From Deltaproteobacteria bacterium (lineage in GTDB: Bacteria; Myxococcota_A; Polyangia; Nannocystales; Nannocystaceae): 40,036 bases of DNA. Location: NCBI GenBank assembly GCA_003696955.1, contig RFGU01000173.1, positions 1-40,036 of the forward strand, written 5' to 3'. This document shows, piece after piece, positions 33,210 through 40,036 of this stretch (position 1 is its first letter; the number at the start of each line of letters is the position of its first letter). Made by a program: the position numbers and the translations under genes. A model generated the notes under the pieces. That model made no database searches. It saw nothing but the letters and a program-made list of their open reading frames with translations, and had not been told where the DNA came from.

Positions 33210-34480
33210 GCTCGAACCTCCAGGATGCCGTCGGCCCCAGGTCCGCGGACCTCGATGCGGTCCCCGAGGAGGAGATCGACGGCTCGTACCGCGGGACCGC
33301 GCCCGTGGAGTCGCAGGTTCGTCTCGTCGTCGGCGGCCTCGATCCGCACCGGGCCGTCGACGTGCGGACGAAACACCACCCGCCCGGCACCTTCGGCCAG
33401 GGGGACCACCGCTCCGGGCATCGCCAGGAGGACCGGGCGGGGCAACCCCGGCCCTTCCAGGCGCAGGACCCCGGCGGGCGGATCCGCGAATACGACGGTG
33501 ACCGGCGGCGCGAGGCCGAAGGCCAACTCCGCGCCGGCACGCACCGGGACCTCGACGCCCGGCGCAGCCGGTCTGCCGTCCACGAACGTGCCGGTCCGGG
33601 TGCCCAGATCCACGAGGGCCGGCGCCTTCGCGGTCCATACGATGCGCGCGTGCTCCCGGGAGACGGATGGATCCGGGATCCGAACGTGTGCCGCCGTGCC
33701 CCGGCCGACGAGGGTGCCCCGGGCGACGACGAGGTCGAAGGGCATGCCGTTCCACGCCAGCCGCAGGAGGGGGGCTCGCGTCCCGTGTTGCGCGTACGCC
33801 TCCATGATGCGCGACACCTGGCCGCGGGCTTCGGTCGTCAACGTGGACGGATCGATCCCGTCGAGCAGTCGGCGGGCGTCGGTGCGTGCGCCGGCGGCCC
33901 ATAGGCTGCGGACACGATCGAGCGTCCGCCGTGCGCGCTCGCGGCGGGCCTTTCGTCGGTCGGCCGCCAAGAGGGCCAGTTCCATGCGCTCGATGTCTCC
34001 GGCGGCCTCGAAGCACCGGGCCGCGTCCGCATGTCGGCCGATGCGTTCGAACAGGCTGCCGGCCGCCTCGGGCTCCCCACCTCGTTCGAGCGCGCGGGCG
34101 GCTTCGAGAACGTGGTCCGCCCGGCCTTGCGGGGGCGCCGTCCGTGCGGCCTCGAGGCACGCCTCGCCGTAGGCTCGGAAGAGATCCCGGACCTGGGGGC
34201 CGTCCCCCCGGGCACGGGCGCAGGCCTCCCGCAGGACGGCGAGTCGTCCGTCGAGGTCCCGCTGTGTACGCGCGTGCTCGAGCCGCAGGGCGGCCGCCTG
34301 GCCGTGGGCGCCCACCTGCTCGAACACGCGTGCGGCCTCCTCGATCTCCCCGGCCTCCTCGAGCAGGAGCGCTGCGCGCACCTCCCCCGCCCGGCGGCGC
34401 AGGCGGCCGCCGAGGGAGGTCGGATCGTCGCCGTCGCCGAAATGCACGGGGGGCGCCACCTTCGATGTGGATGGTAGCAC
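33206..34480 (-). CDS. FHA-domain protein with an N-terminal helical-repeat region
   Basis: GTG 34480 gives 424 residues. Residues 30-215 are helical repeats in the TPR/SEL style (ARVFEQVGAHGQAAALRLEH, LFERIGRHADAARCFEAAGD). Residues 236-330 are an FHA domain: LVGRGTAAHVRI (R260), PSVSREHARI (S274, R275, H277), VDLGTRTGTFVDG, where TRTG replaces the more usual STNG, so the peptide-contacting Asn is Thr. A further beta-rich segment of about 95 residues follows (LRLEGPGLPRPVLLAM to ILEVRA) without a known match. The gene leads the kinase operon on the minus strand and begins only 23 bases from the divergent MoxR/vWA operon; a TAGCGG hexamer 6 bases upstream may be its -10. Likely adaptor for the two kinases downstream. 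Confidence 0.84.
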   Translation of the reverse strand: MLPSTSKVAPPVHFGDGDDPTSLGGRLRRRAGEVRAALLLEEAGEIEEAARVFEQVGAHGQAAALRLEHARTQRDLDGRLAVLREACARARGDGPQVRDLFRAYGEACLEAARTAPPQGRADHVLEAARALERGGEPEAAGSLFERIGRHADAARCFEAAGDIERMELALLAADRRKARRERARRTLDRVRSLWAAGARTDARRLLDGIDPSTLTTEARGQVSRIMEAYAQHGTRAPLLRLAWNGMPFDLVVARGTLVGRGTAAHVRIPDPSVSREHARIVWTAKAPALVDLGTRTGTFVDGRPAAPGVEVPVRAGAELAFGLAPPVTVVFADPPAGVLRLEGPGLPRPVLLAMPGAVVPLAEGAGRVVFRPHVDGPVRIEAADDETNLRLHGRGPAVRAVDLLLGDRIEVRGPGADGILEVRA

Positions 34481-34486
34481 GGGGCC

Positions 34487-34496
34487 CCGCTATCCT
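34487..34496. promoter_or_regulatory. Face-to-face -10-like elements (CCGCTATCCT) between the kinase and MoxR/vWA operons
   Basis: Plus strand: TATCCT (34491-34496), seven bases, GTG 34504. Minus strand: TAGCGG (34492-34487), six bases, GTG 34480. The hexamers share two bases. The whole divergent gap is 23 bases, so both operons would start essentially at their start codons from one small control site. TAGCGG is a poor -10, so the minus-strand part is less certain. Confidence 0.4.
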
Positions 34497-34503
34497 CGGC
34501 CAC

Positions 34504-36051
34504 GTGCCGCAGGCGCTGCTCGAACCCGTCGTCGCCGGGCAGACTCGTTTTCGCGCGGCGGGTCTTGCGGCCGATGCCAGGGGGGTGGCCGTCGGGCGGG
34601 AGGTGCTCGCCGTGTTCGCGACCTTCGACCGGGTGATCGCGTTCCTCGGTGCCTGCTCCCACGAGCTGTCCTTCGCGGACATCTTCCGCTCCCTGACCGT
34701 CGAGCGGGCGCGGCAACCCGCGGGGGCCGCCGAGTTCCTCGTGCGATTCGCTCTGTCGGACAGCTACATGCTCGACCAGTTGGTGCGCATCGGAGCCCCC
34801 ATGCGCGCCCGATGGTTCACCGGGGCGGCGTCGACGTACGTGCGCGTGCGTGACGGACGGGCTCCGTTCGGCTACGACCTGGCCGACGTGGTGGCCGGGG
34901 AGGGGGCCGACGTGGTGGCCGTGGACCTCGAGACCGTGCGCCGCTACCGCATCGAAGAGCGCATCGACCCGTACGCCCTGGTCCTGCGACTCGAGCCCCA
35001 TCGGGGCCCGACGGACCGCCGTCCGCCGGAACTGCTCTTGGTCCTCGTGGCGGCTGGACTGGCGGACCGGGTGATGCGGTACCTGTGGACCACCGGGACC
35101 GCGTTCGCGGGCGCTGCCCTGGACCTCGAGAGCATGCCGGACGCGCTCTTGCTGCGGGTCCGCGGCCCGTCGGCCCGGGTGTTCGGCCTCCTGCGCAACC
35201 TGCCCGGGGTCGAGTGCTTCGTGCCCGCGGGACCCAAGATGGCGGTGGAACTCGGATATCGCCATCCGTTCGATCTCGAGGCCGTGGCGGCAGCATTCGC
35301 CGACGACGACGCCTACCTGTTCCGGGGCCGGGCCCGGCGCGTGGAACGGCTTTCGCCGCCGCCGCGCTTCGTGGACGGGCGTCACCTGGTGGTCCGGGAG
35401 GACGAACTCGAGCTGCGCGAAGCGGCGGATCCCACGGAACAGGTGGACCTTGCCCCCGTGCGGATCCCCCTGGTCCTTCGTCGGACGGACCGCGTGCGTG
35501 AGCCTCGGGGGCTCGTGATCGAGCGATCCGCCATGCCCTTGCTCGGCGCGTTGGTGCGGCTTTTGCCCCCTTCGGTCCTGGCCGCGGCGAAACTGTGCGT
35601 CCTGGCCGACGCGACCATCCTACTCGCCACGTCCTTGCTCGCCCGGAGCTTCGGCGAGGAGATCCTCGCCGGCGGGGCGCTCTTGCCCATCGGCCGCCGT
35701 CTGTGCGAGGTGGGCCCGGGGGTGCTGGTGCCCGAGGGGTGGGACCTCGTGCCGCGGGTTCGGCCCGACCTCCTTCGCGACCTTCTGGTGGTCTCGGGGG
35801 ACGACCACGTGCTCTTTCGGGGACCGGACGAGCCGCCGGTACGTCTGTCGGCGGATCGGTTCGTGCCCTTGGACGCTGCGCTGATCGCTTCCCTGGCTCC
35901 GGAGGAGGCCGTCTACGACGAGGCCTTCGAACCCCCGACCGAGTCGTCGTCGGAGGTCGTCTACGCCCCCCTCGGCCGCTTCGCCCTGTGGGGGGTGCCC
36001 TCCTCGTCGAGCGGCACGCGTGCCCTCGGTTCGGGGGAGGGGGATCGGTGA
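34504..36051 (+). CDS. Large uncharacterised protein, first gene of the MoxR/vWA operon
   Basis: GTG 34504 gives 515 residues (ATG 34465 or 34471 are alternatives that would overlap the start of the divergent FHA gene). No known motif, signal peptide or membrane span is visible. The N-terminal half mixes helices and strands (EVLAVFATFDRVIAFLGACS, FADIFRSLTVERARQP, YMLDQLVRIGAPMRARWF), with many aromatics in strands; the C-terminal half contains VRIPLVLRRTDRVREPRGLV and FGEEILAGGALLPIGRRLCE, and ends in a Ser/Glu-rich tail. I recall that MoxR/vWA 'ternary' systems begin with such large family-specific proteins (called X or bpX domains in comparative work), and the position here is right; I could not verify that. 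It is GTGA-coupled to the next gene. Confidence 0.75.
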   Translation: MPQALLEPVVAGQTRFRAAGLAADARGVAVGREVLAVFATFDRVIAFLGACSHELSFADIFRSLTVERARQPAGAAEFLVRFALSDSYMLDQLVRIGAPMRARWFTGAASTYVRVRDGRAPFGYDLADVVAGEGADVVAVDLETVRRYRIEERIDPYALVLRLEPHRGPTDRRPPELLLVLVAAGLADRVMRYLWTTGTAFAGAALDLESMPDALLLRVRGPSARVFGLLRNLPGVECFVPAGPKMAVELGYRHPFDLEAVAAAFADDDAYLFRGRARRVERLSPPPRFVDGRHLVVREDELELREAADPTEQVDLAPVRIPLVLRRTDRVREPRGLVIERSAMPLLGALVRLLPPSVLAAAKLCVLADATILLATSLLARSFGEEILAGGALLPIGRRLCEVGPGVLVPEGWDLVPRVRPDLLRDLLVVSGDDHVLFRGPDEPPVRLSADRFVPLDAALIASLAPEEAVYDEAFEPPTESSSEVVYAPLGRFALWGVPSSSSGTRALGSGEGDR

Positions 36052-37139
36052 GGCACGGTCCCGTCTCGTTTCGCGACGCGTTCGTGCGGCCCCTCTTCGA
36101 GGCACGGACCGCCCTGGTGGGGGCGCCCCTTCGTCCACGGGATCTGCGGCGACTCGTGGGGGAGGCGAGCACGATCTTCGATGCGCCCACGACCGCCGCC
36201 CTGGAGCGTCGGATCGGACGGATGGTGCCGCTGGCCCTTTCGGGCCGCCCCGGTCCGGACGACGTGGTGGTCATGGCGTGCGCCCACAACCTCTTGGCCA
36301 TGGCCCACCCCGAGCGCCAGCGCGTGTTGGCCCGTGCCACGCGTTGGACCGACGTCCAGGCCATGACGGTGCGGTGGTTCGAAGGTGCGGTCGAGGGCGC
36401 GTCGGTGGCGCCCGAACGCCTGCACTTCCTGCTTGACGCCGTGCTCGCCGCGCGTTGGACCAGCCGGGTCCGTCGCACGCGACGGCTGCGGCGACCCCGG
36501 GCGCGGCTGGCGCTCGCCCCCGCGGCGGTGCAGGGCGGAGACGGGAGCGGGGCCGCCGGGGCGCCTACCGTGGCGACGGCAGCACTACCGCCGCTCGCCC
36601 TCGCGTTGCGCACCGCCATGGTGGTGCGTAGTCCATGGACCGCGCTCTTGTGCCCGGAAGCCCTCGGCGATGCGCCGTTTCCCCTCGAGGCCATCGGGCG
36701 CCTCGCGTCGCGGCCGATGTGGCGCGCGGTGTGTCACGCGTGGGCCGACGGAGATCGGTGGATCGACCGAGGGGGCGCCGTGATGGAGCGCCTCGGGCGC
36801 AGTCTGCGGGCGTCGGAGGGCGTCACCGTGGACCTTCGCCGGGGGGCAGGGTGGATCCTGGCGGCCCTCGTCCACGTCCATCTGCTGCGCGTGTGGTGCG
36901 ACGACGCCCGCTTGGCGACCACCTTCGATCTGGCGGCGGAGCCCGTCCAGCACTTCCTGGCTCTTCCGCTCGTGGCCCCGCGGCTTTCGCGGGTCCTCGG
37001 CGATCCTCTGGCGGGCGCATCGCCCAGGCTGCGTCATCTGTGGGACGTACACCTCGAACGTCTCGGCCAGGTGGTCCTGCGCCACGTCCGGCGCGAGATG
37101 GTGGATGCCGTGGTGGATCCCGTCGTAGAAAGGACTTGA
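36048..37139 (+). CDS. Uncharacterised alpha-helical protein, second gene of the MoxR/vWA operon
   Basis: GTG 36048 overlaps the previous stop by four bases and gives 363 residues. The product looks mostly helical and basic: FRDAFVRPLFEARTALVGAP, MACAHNLLAMAHPERQRVLA, RWTDVQAMTVRWFEGAVEGA, ERLHFLLDAVLAARW, then a short basic-rich loop (RVRRTRRLRRPRARL) and further helices (WILAALVHVHLLRVWCDDAR). No Walker, metal or membrane motif is seen. I do not recognise it. Being strictly placed between the first protein and the MoxR ATPase, two bases from the latter's ATG, it should be made in stoichiometric relation to them and may be a family-specific adaptor. The GC-rich overlap frames on the other strand are discarded. 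Confidence 0.7.
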   Translation: MRHGPVSFRDAFVRPLFEARTALVGAPLRPRDLRRLVGEASTIFDAPTTAALERRIGRMVPLALSGRPGPDDVVVMACAHNLLAMAHPERQRVLARATRWTDVQAMTVRWFEGAVEGASVAPERLHFLLDAVLAARWTSRVRRTRRLRRPRARLALAPAAVQGGDGSGAAGAPTVATAALPPLALALRTAMVVRSPWTALLCPEALGDAPFPLEAIGRLASRPMWRAVCHAWADGDRWIDRGGAVMERLGRSLRASEGVTVDLRRGAGWILAALVHVHLLRVWCDDARLATTFDLAAEPVQHFLALPLVAPRLSRVLGDPLAGASPRLRHLWDVHLERLGQVVLRHVRREMVDAVVDPVVERT

Positions 37140-37141
37140 CC

Positions 37142-38344
37142 ATGGACGACACGAAGGGACCCGTGGCGCACGGCGCGACCGACGATGCAGCCATCGTCGC
37201 CCGGCTCGGTACGGCCGCGGCCCGCCTGAGCGAGCGCTTCCTCGGCAAGGAGGAGGTGATCCGGCTCATGTTCGTCAGCGTCCTCGCCGGCGAGCACATG
37301 GTGATGATCGGGCCGCCGGGGACGGCGAAGAGCGCCCTCGTGCGCTCCTTCGCCCGCGTCGTGGACGCGCGCTACTTCGACTACCTGCTCACCCGGTTCA
37401 CCGAACCCAACGAGATCTTCGGTCCCGTGGACATCAAGGCCTTCCGCGAGGGCGTGTACCGCCGCCGGACCGAGGGGATGTTGCCGGAGGCGGAGATCGT
37501 CTTCCTCGACGAGATCTTCAAGGCCAACAGCGCCATCTTGAACAGCCTCTTGTCGCTGCTGAACGCGCGGATGTTCATGCATGGCACCCATCGGATCAAG
37601 GTGCCGTTGCTCAGCCTCTTCGCGGCCAGCAACGAGGTACCGTCGGACGAGGCGCTCGCCGCCCTGTTCGACCGTTTTTCCTTGCGCGTGCAGGTGGACT
37701 ACCTCGACAGCTATCACTTCCGGGGCCTGCTGCAGAAGGGCAGCCGGCTCGAGGCCGAGGCCATGGACGACGACGACGGGCTTTCGCCCGTGGTGGCCGC
37801 GGCGGACGTCCGGCACCTGCAGCGCAAACTGGCGGGCCGCCTCGACTTCGACGAGGACTTCCTGACGACCTTCAAGAGTCTGGTGTTCCAGATGCGCTCC
37901 GAAGGTGTCGGACTTTCGGACCGGCGGGTCGTCAAGCTCCTCAAGCTCTTCGCGGCATCGGCCATGCTCGACGGCCGGGACCGCGTGGACACCTCCGACC
38001 TCTTCGTGTTGCGGCACGTGTGGAACACCCCCGAGCAGCGGGAATTGCTCGCCGAGATCGTGGGGCCGGTGCTCGACCGCTGGTACGACGAGCATCCGGA
38101 TTCGACGCGCGTCGGCGTCACGCCGACGAATCTCGACGACCTGCTCGAAGAACTCGCAGCATTGCGCAAGGCCCTCGCCGCGGCGGACGTGTTGTCCGAC
38201 ATGCAGCTGTTCAGCTACCTGCGGAACCTCGGCGACATCAAGGCCGCCCTCGAGCGCATGCAGGACAATCCCGCGGCGGCCCGCATGGTGGGCGAGGTGG
38301 ACAAGCTGCTCGAGAGCGTGTTCGCCTCGGGGCGGTTCGCGTAG
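37142..38344 (+). CDS. MoxR-family AAA+ ATPase
   Basis: MoxR ATPases act as chaperones or metal-insertion machines, nearly always with a vWA partner. ATG 37142 has AAAGGA at 37129-37134 upstream and gives 400 residues: LGKEEVIRLMFVSVLAGEHM (34-53), Walker A GPPGTAKS (57-64), TRFTEPNEIFGPVDIKA (84-100, the MoxR hallmark), Walker B IVFLDEIF (D123, E124), NSAILNSLLSLLNARM (129-144), LFAASNEVPSDE (159-170, sensor 1 Asn) and LFDRFSLRV (arginine finger region). A helical lid and about 100 further residues (LLAEIVGPVLDRWYDEH, LEELAALRKALAAADVLSDM) follow; this is the RavA-like long form. Catalytic residues complete, so it should be an active ATPase. Second-last of the coupled run. Confidence 0.93.
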   Translation: MDDTKGPVAHGATDDAAIVARLGTAAARLSERFLGKEEVIRLMFVSVLAGEHMVMIGPPGTAKSALVRSFARVVDARYFDYLLTRFTEPNEIFGPVDIKAFREGVYRRRTEGMLPEAEIVFLDEIFKANSAILNSLLSLLNARMFMHGTHRIKVPLLSLFAASNEVPSDEALAALFDRFSLRVQVDYLDSYHFRGLLQKGSRLEAEAMDDDDGLSPVVAAADVRHLQRKLAGRLDFDEDFLTTFKSLVFQMRSEGVGLSDRRVVKLLKLFAASAMLDGRDRVDTSDLFVLRHVWNTPEQRELLAEIVGPVLDRWYDEHPDSTRVGVTPTNLDDLLEELAALRKALAAADVLSDMQLFSYLRNLGDIKAALERMQDNPAAARMVGEVDKLLESVFASGRFA

Positions 38345-38356
38345 GAGCGGTTGCAC

Positions 38357-39814
38357 GTGGCACGCGATCGCCCCCCGGCCGAGGCGCGCGGCGGTCCCCA
38401 CCGCGAGCAGGAACGCGCGGTGGCCGAACGGGAGATGGCCACCTTGGCCCTTTCCGAGACGATGGGGGCCAGCGGGGTCGCAGTGGTGCGAGCCCTCGCG
38501 TGGCAGCGCATCGTGGCGCGTCTCGGCGTGTCCGTCCCCTTGGTGGTGGTGCACGACGTGGGGGCGGTGCTCGTCGGATTGGCCCGCCCGTCGCCGCGCA
38601 CGCGCGGGCGTGCTTCCGCCGAGATTGCGGAGGGGTGGCGTCGGCTGCTGCAGGATCTCGAGACGACCAGCTTGGCCCGAACCCACGGGGCCTGGAAGCA
38701 TCGGGACGCCATGGTGGGGGTCGTCCTCGCGCGCATCCTCGGTGGCGTCTTCCCCCAACTGCCCGAGCCCCTTCGGGCGATCCGCCCCCGGATCGGCACC
38801 CTGGACCTCCACGCGGTCGGGCGTATCGACGTCGCCGACGCCTTTGCCCGGCGGGATACGTCCCACGCCCAGGTGTGGCTCGACGCACTCGCCCGCAATC
38901 GTCTGCTGCTCGTCCTCGAGGTGGAGCAGATCGACATCGATGCATTGCGCCTCATCGGTCTGTTCGGCGGCGCCGAACAGGCCGTGCTCGGGGGATTCGC
39001 CCTGTCGGACCTCTACCAGACCATTCGCGACCCCTCGCTGGCGGACGTGGTGGACTTCTCCCTCGAACTCCTGCCGTCGCTGCTCGAGGTCCAGCGACGG
39101 ACGGGACAGCAGACCTTCGGCCTGGACGGCTATGCCGCCATCGAGCGCCGCGGCAAGCTCGACGACATGGTCTTGAGCCAGCTCGCCTACGACGACGAGG
39201 TGTTCGAGCAGAAGCTGGTGGATCGCGAGCTGTTCTTCTACACCCACGAAAAGCAGCTCGAGAACGAAGAACGGCTCCATCTGGTCCTGGTCGACGGCAG
39301 CGCGTCCATGCGCGGCGTGCGGGAGGTGTTCGCCCGGGGGCTCGCCCTGGCCCTGGGCAAACGCCTTGCACTGCTCGGCGACGCGGTCGAGCTGCGTTTC
39401 TTCGATGCGCGGATCTACGAGGGCGTGGCGGTCACGGGTTCCGGGATCGCCGAGGTGCCGTACGTGCTTCGGTTCCGTGCCGAGCATGGCCGCAACTACG
39501 CCCGGGTGGCCGAACAGTTGCAGCGCGAACTCGCCTCGGGCAGGTACGCCCACCGCAGCGTCGTGGTCTACTTCCTGTCCCATGGCAGTTGCCGTTTCCC
39601 CCCCGAGACCGTGTTCGCCATGGCTGGACGCGTCCATCTGCACGGCGTGTTCATCCTGCCCGAAGCCCCCCTCGACCTGCCGTATCTCGACGCCCTGACC
39701 CGCGTCCACGTGCTCGACGAGCAGGCGGTTTCCACCGGGCAGCGTTCCGTGCACGCGCGTCGGATCATCGCGGCTGCCGAGCAGGGCGTCGGGGCCGGCG
39801 GAGGTCGAAGATGA
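38357..39814 (+). CDS. vWA-domain protein, MoxR partner
   Basis: GTG 38357 is preferred over TTG 38351 because AGGAG (38343-38347) is nine bases from it. The product is 485 residues. Residues 1-300 are helical with no recognised domain (LGVSVPLVVVHDVGAVLVGL, ALRLIGLFGGAEQAVLGGFA, GLDGYAAIERRGKLDDMVLS). Residues 303-470 form a vWA domain: LHLVLVDGSASMRGV with the MIDAS DGSAS (D313 to S317), ALALGKRLALLGDAVELRFF, and SVVVYFLSHGSCRF. A metal-dependent interaction site is therefore intact. In MoxR systems the vWA protein presents substrates or forms a signalling scaffold. The TGA overlaps the next gene's ATG (ATGA). The last residues (EQGVGAGGGRR) are basic and flexible. Confidence 0.88.
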   Translation: MARDRPPAEARGGPHREQERAVAEREMATLALSETMGASGVAVVRALAWQRIVARLGVSVPLVVVHDVGAVLVGLARPSPRTRGRASAEIAEGWRRLLQDLETTSLARTHGAWKHRDAMVGVVLARILGGVFPQLPEPLRAIRPRIGTLDLHAVGRIDVADAFARRDTSHAQVWLDALARNRLLLVLEVEQIDIDALRLIGLFGGAEQAVLGGFALSDLYQTIRDPSLADVVDFSLELLPSLLEVQRRTGQQTFGLDGYAAIERRGKLDDMVLSQLAYDDEVFEQKLVDRELFFYTHEKQLENEERLHLVLVDGSASMRGVREVFARGLALALGKRLALLGDAVELRFFDARIYEGVAVTGSGIAEVPYVLRFRAEHGRNYARVAEQLQRELASGRYAHRSVVVYFLSHGSCRFPPETVFAMAGRVHLHGVFILPEAPLDLPYLDALTRVHVLDEQAVSTGQRSVHARRIIAAAEQGVGAGGGRR

Positions 39815-40036
39815 TCGACGCGGCCGCCCACTGGACCCGCGCTGCGGCGGCCATTGCGGCCCGCAAGTACGAGGAGGCCTACGACCACCTACGCATCCTC
39901 GCCGGCGTGGTCGATCGCATCGACTTCGAGTACGAGGAGTGGATCCGAGCGCTGCTCGACGTCTGCCGCCATCTCGGCCGATGGCGTCAGGTGGCGGCGT
40001 GTGCCGCCTACCTCGGGACGACGGAAGGGGGCAGCC
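39811..40036 (+). CDS. Helical-repeat protein, 3' part outside the window
   Basis: ATG 39811 overlaps the vWA stop. The 75 visible codons give MIDAAAHWTRAAAAIAARKY, EEAYDHLRILAGVVDRIDFE, YEEWIRALLDVCRHLGRWRQ, VAACAAYLGTTEGGS: amphipathic helix pairs in TPR style. Fifth gene of the coupled operon. Such a protein, possibly joined to a beta-propeller or nucleotide-sensing domain further on, would fit the remembered plan of MoxR/vWA ternary systems, but only the first 75 codons are available. Confidence 0.7.
   Translation, partial: MIDAAAHWTRAAAAIAARKYEEAYDHLRILAGVVDRIDFEYEEWIRALLDVCRHLGRWRQVAACAAYLGTTEGGS

Noticed and set aside
33210..34682. In-frame upstream extension of the TPR kinase
   Set aside because: Overlaps the FHA gene in another frame and is low-complexity Arg/Pro/Gly; the GTGA overlap at 33206-33209 marks the start.
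1..40036. Insertion sequence, prophage or genomic island
   Set aside because: No transposase, integrase, terminal inverted repeats or attachment-site duplication near the tRNA-Cys was seen; composition is even apart from two short AT-rich islands.

Overview
The window is GC-rich bacterial chromosome (AT-rich only in two short islands near 23.7 kb and 25.0 kb). The gene content points to a myxobacterium-like member of the Myxococcota, most probably near the Nannocystis/Plesiocystis group. Evidence for this is the lipoproteins with long Ser/Thr/Gly linkers after the lipobox, an AgmX/PglI-type protein, eukaryote-like Ser/Thr kinases with FHA proteins, a 1,581-residue NAD-dependent glutamate dehydrogenase, and HslUV. 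The lineage call is inference from protein style; no rRNA is present to test it. I see no insertion sequence, phage gene, CRISPR array or rRNA.

Layout. 1-9.3 kb: 3' end of an AgmX-like envelope protein, a stunted RCC1 lipoprotein, a threonine aldolase with a secreted-protein partner, a coiled-coil membrane protein, an EI24-like membrane protein whose 3' end lies antisense to a tRNA-Cys, a large TPR lipoprotein and a FadL-like outer-membrane protein. 9.3-14.4 kb: a plus-strand housekeeping run, FHA protein, recG, a BFD-type [2Fe-2S] protein, aspartate kinase and a ComEA-like helix-hairpin-helix protein, with overlapping or nearly touching ends from recG onward. 14.4-23.4 kb: aminopeptidase P (minus), a possible tiny membrane protein, the giant NAD-glutamate dehydrogenase, purN (minus), and hslV-hslU. 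23.4-26.0 kb: two tandem paralogous lipoproteins, each with the same 26-cysteine pattern.

26.0-34.5 kb is a minus-strand signalling cluster: an FHA protein, a TPR-Ser/Thr kinase, a lectin-fold-like lipoprotein and a 1,427-residue kinase/STAND-like/TPR protein, joined by overlaps or a 4-base gap, then another lipoprotein after 187 bases. Starting 23 bases away and running the other way, 34.5-40.0 kb carries a coupled plus-strand operon: two unrecognised proteins (515 and 363 residues), a MoxR-family AAA+ ATPase, a vWA protein and the start of a helical-repeat protein cut by the window edge. This MoxR/vWA/'X-protein' module set back-to-back with a kinase/FHA module is the best candidate for an incompletely described system. 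It resembles what I remember of predicted MoxR-vWA 'ternary' systems, but I could not confirm family membership.

Across the window several genes start 6-10 bases after a TAnnnT hexamer, usually with no Shine-Dalgarno sequence. This suggests leaderless or near-leaderless transcription. Two divergent gene pairs share face-to-face -10-like elements.
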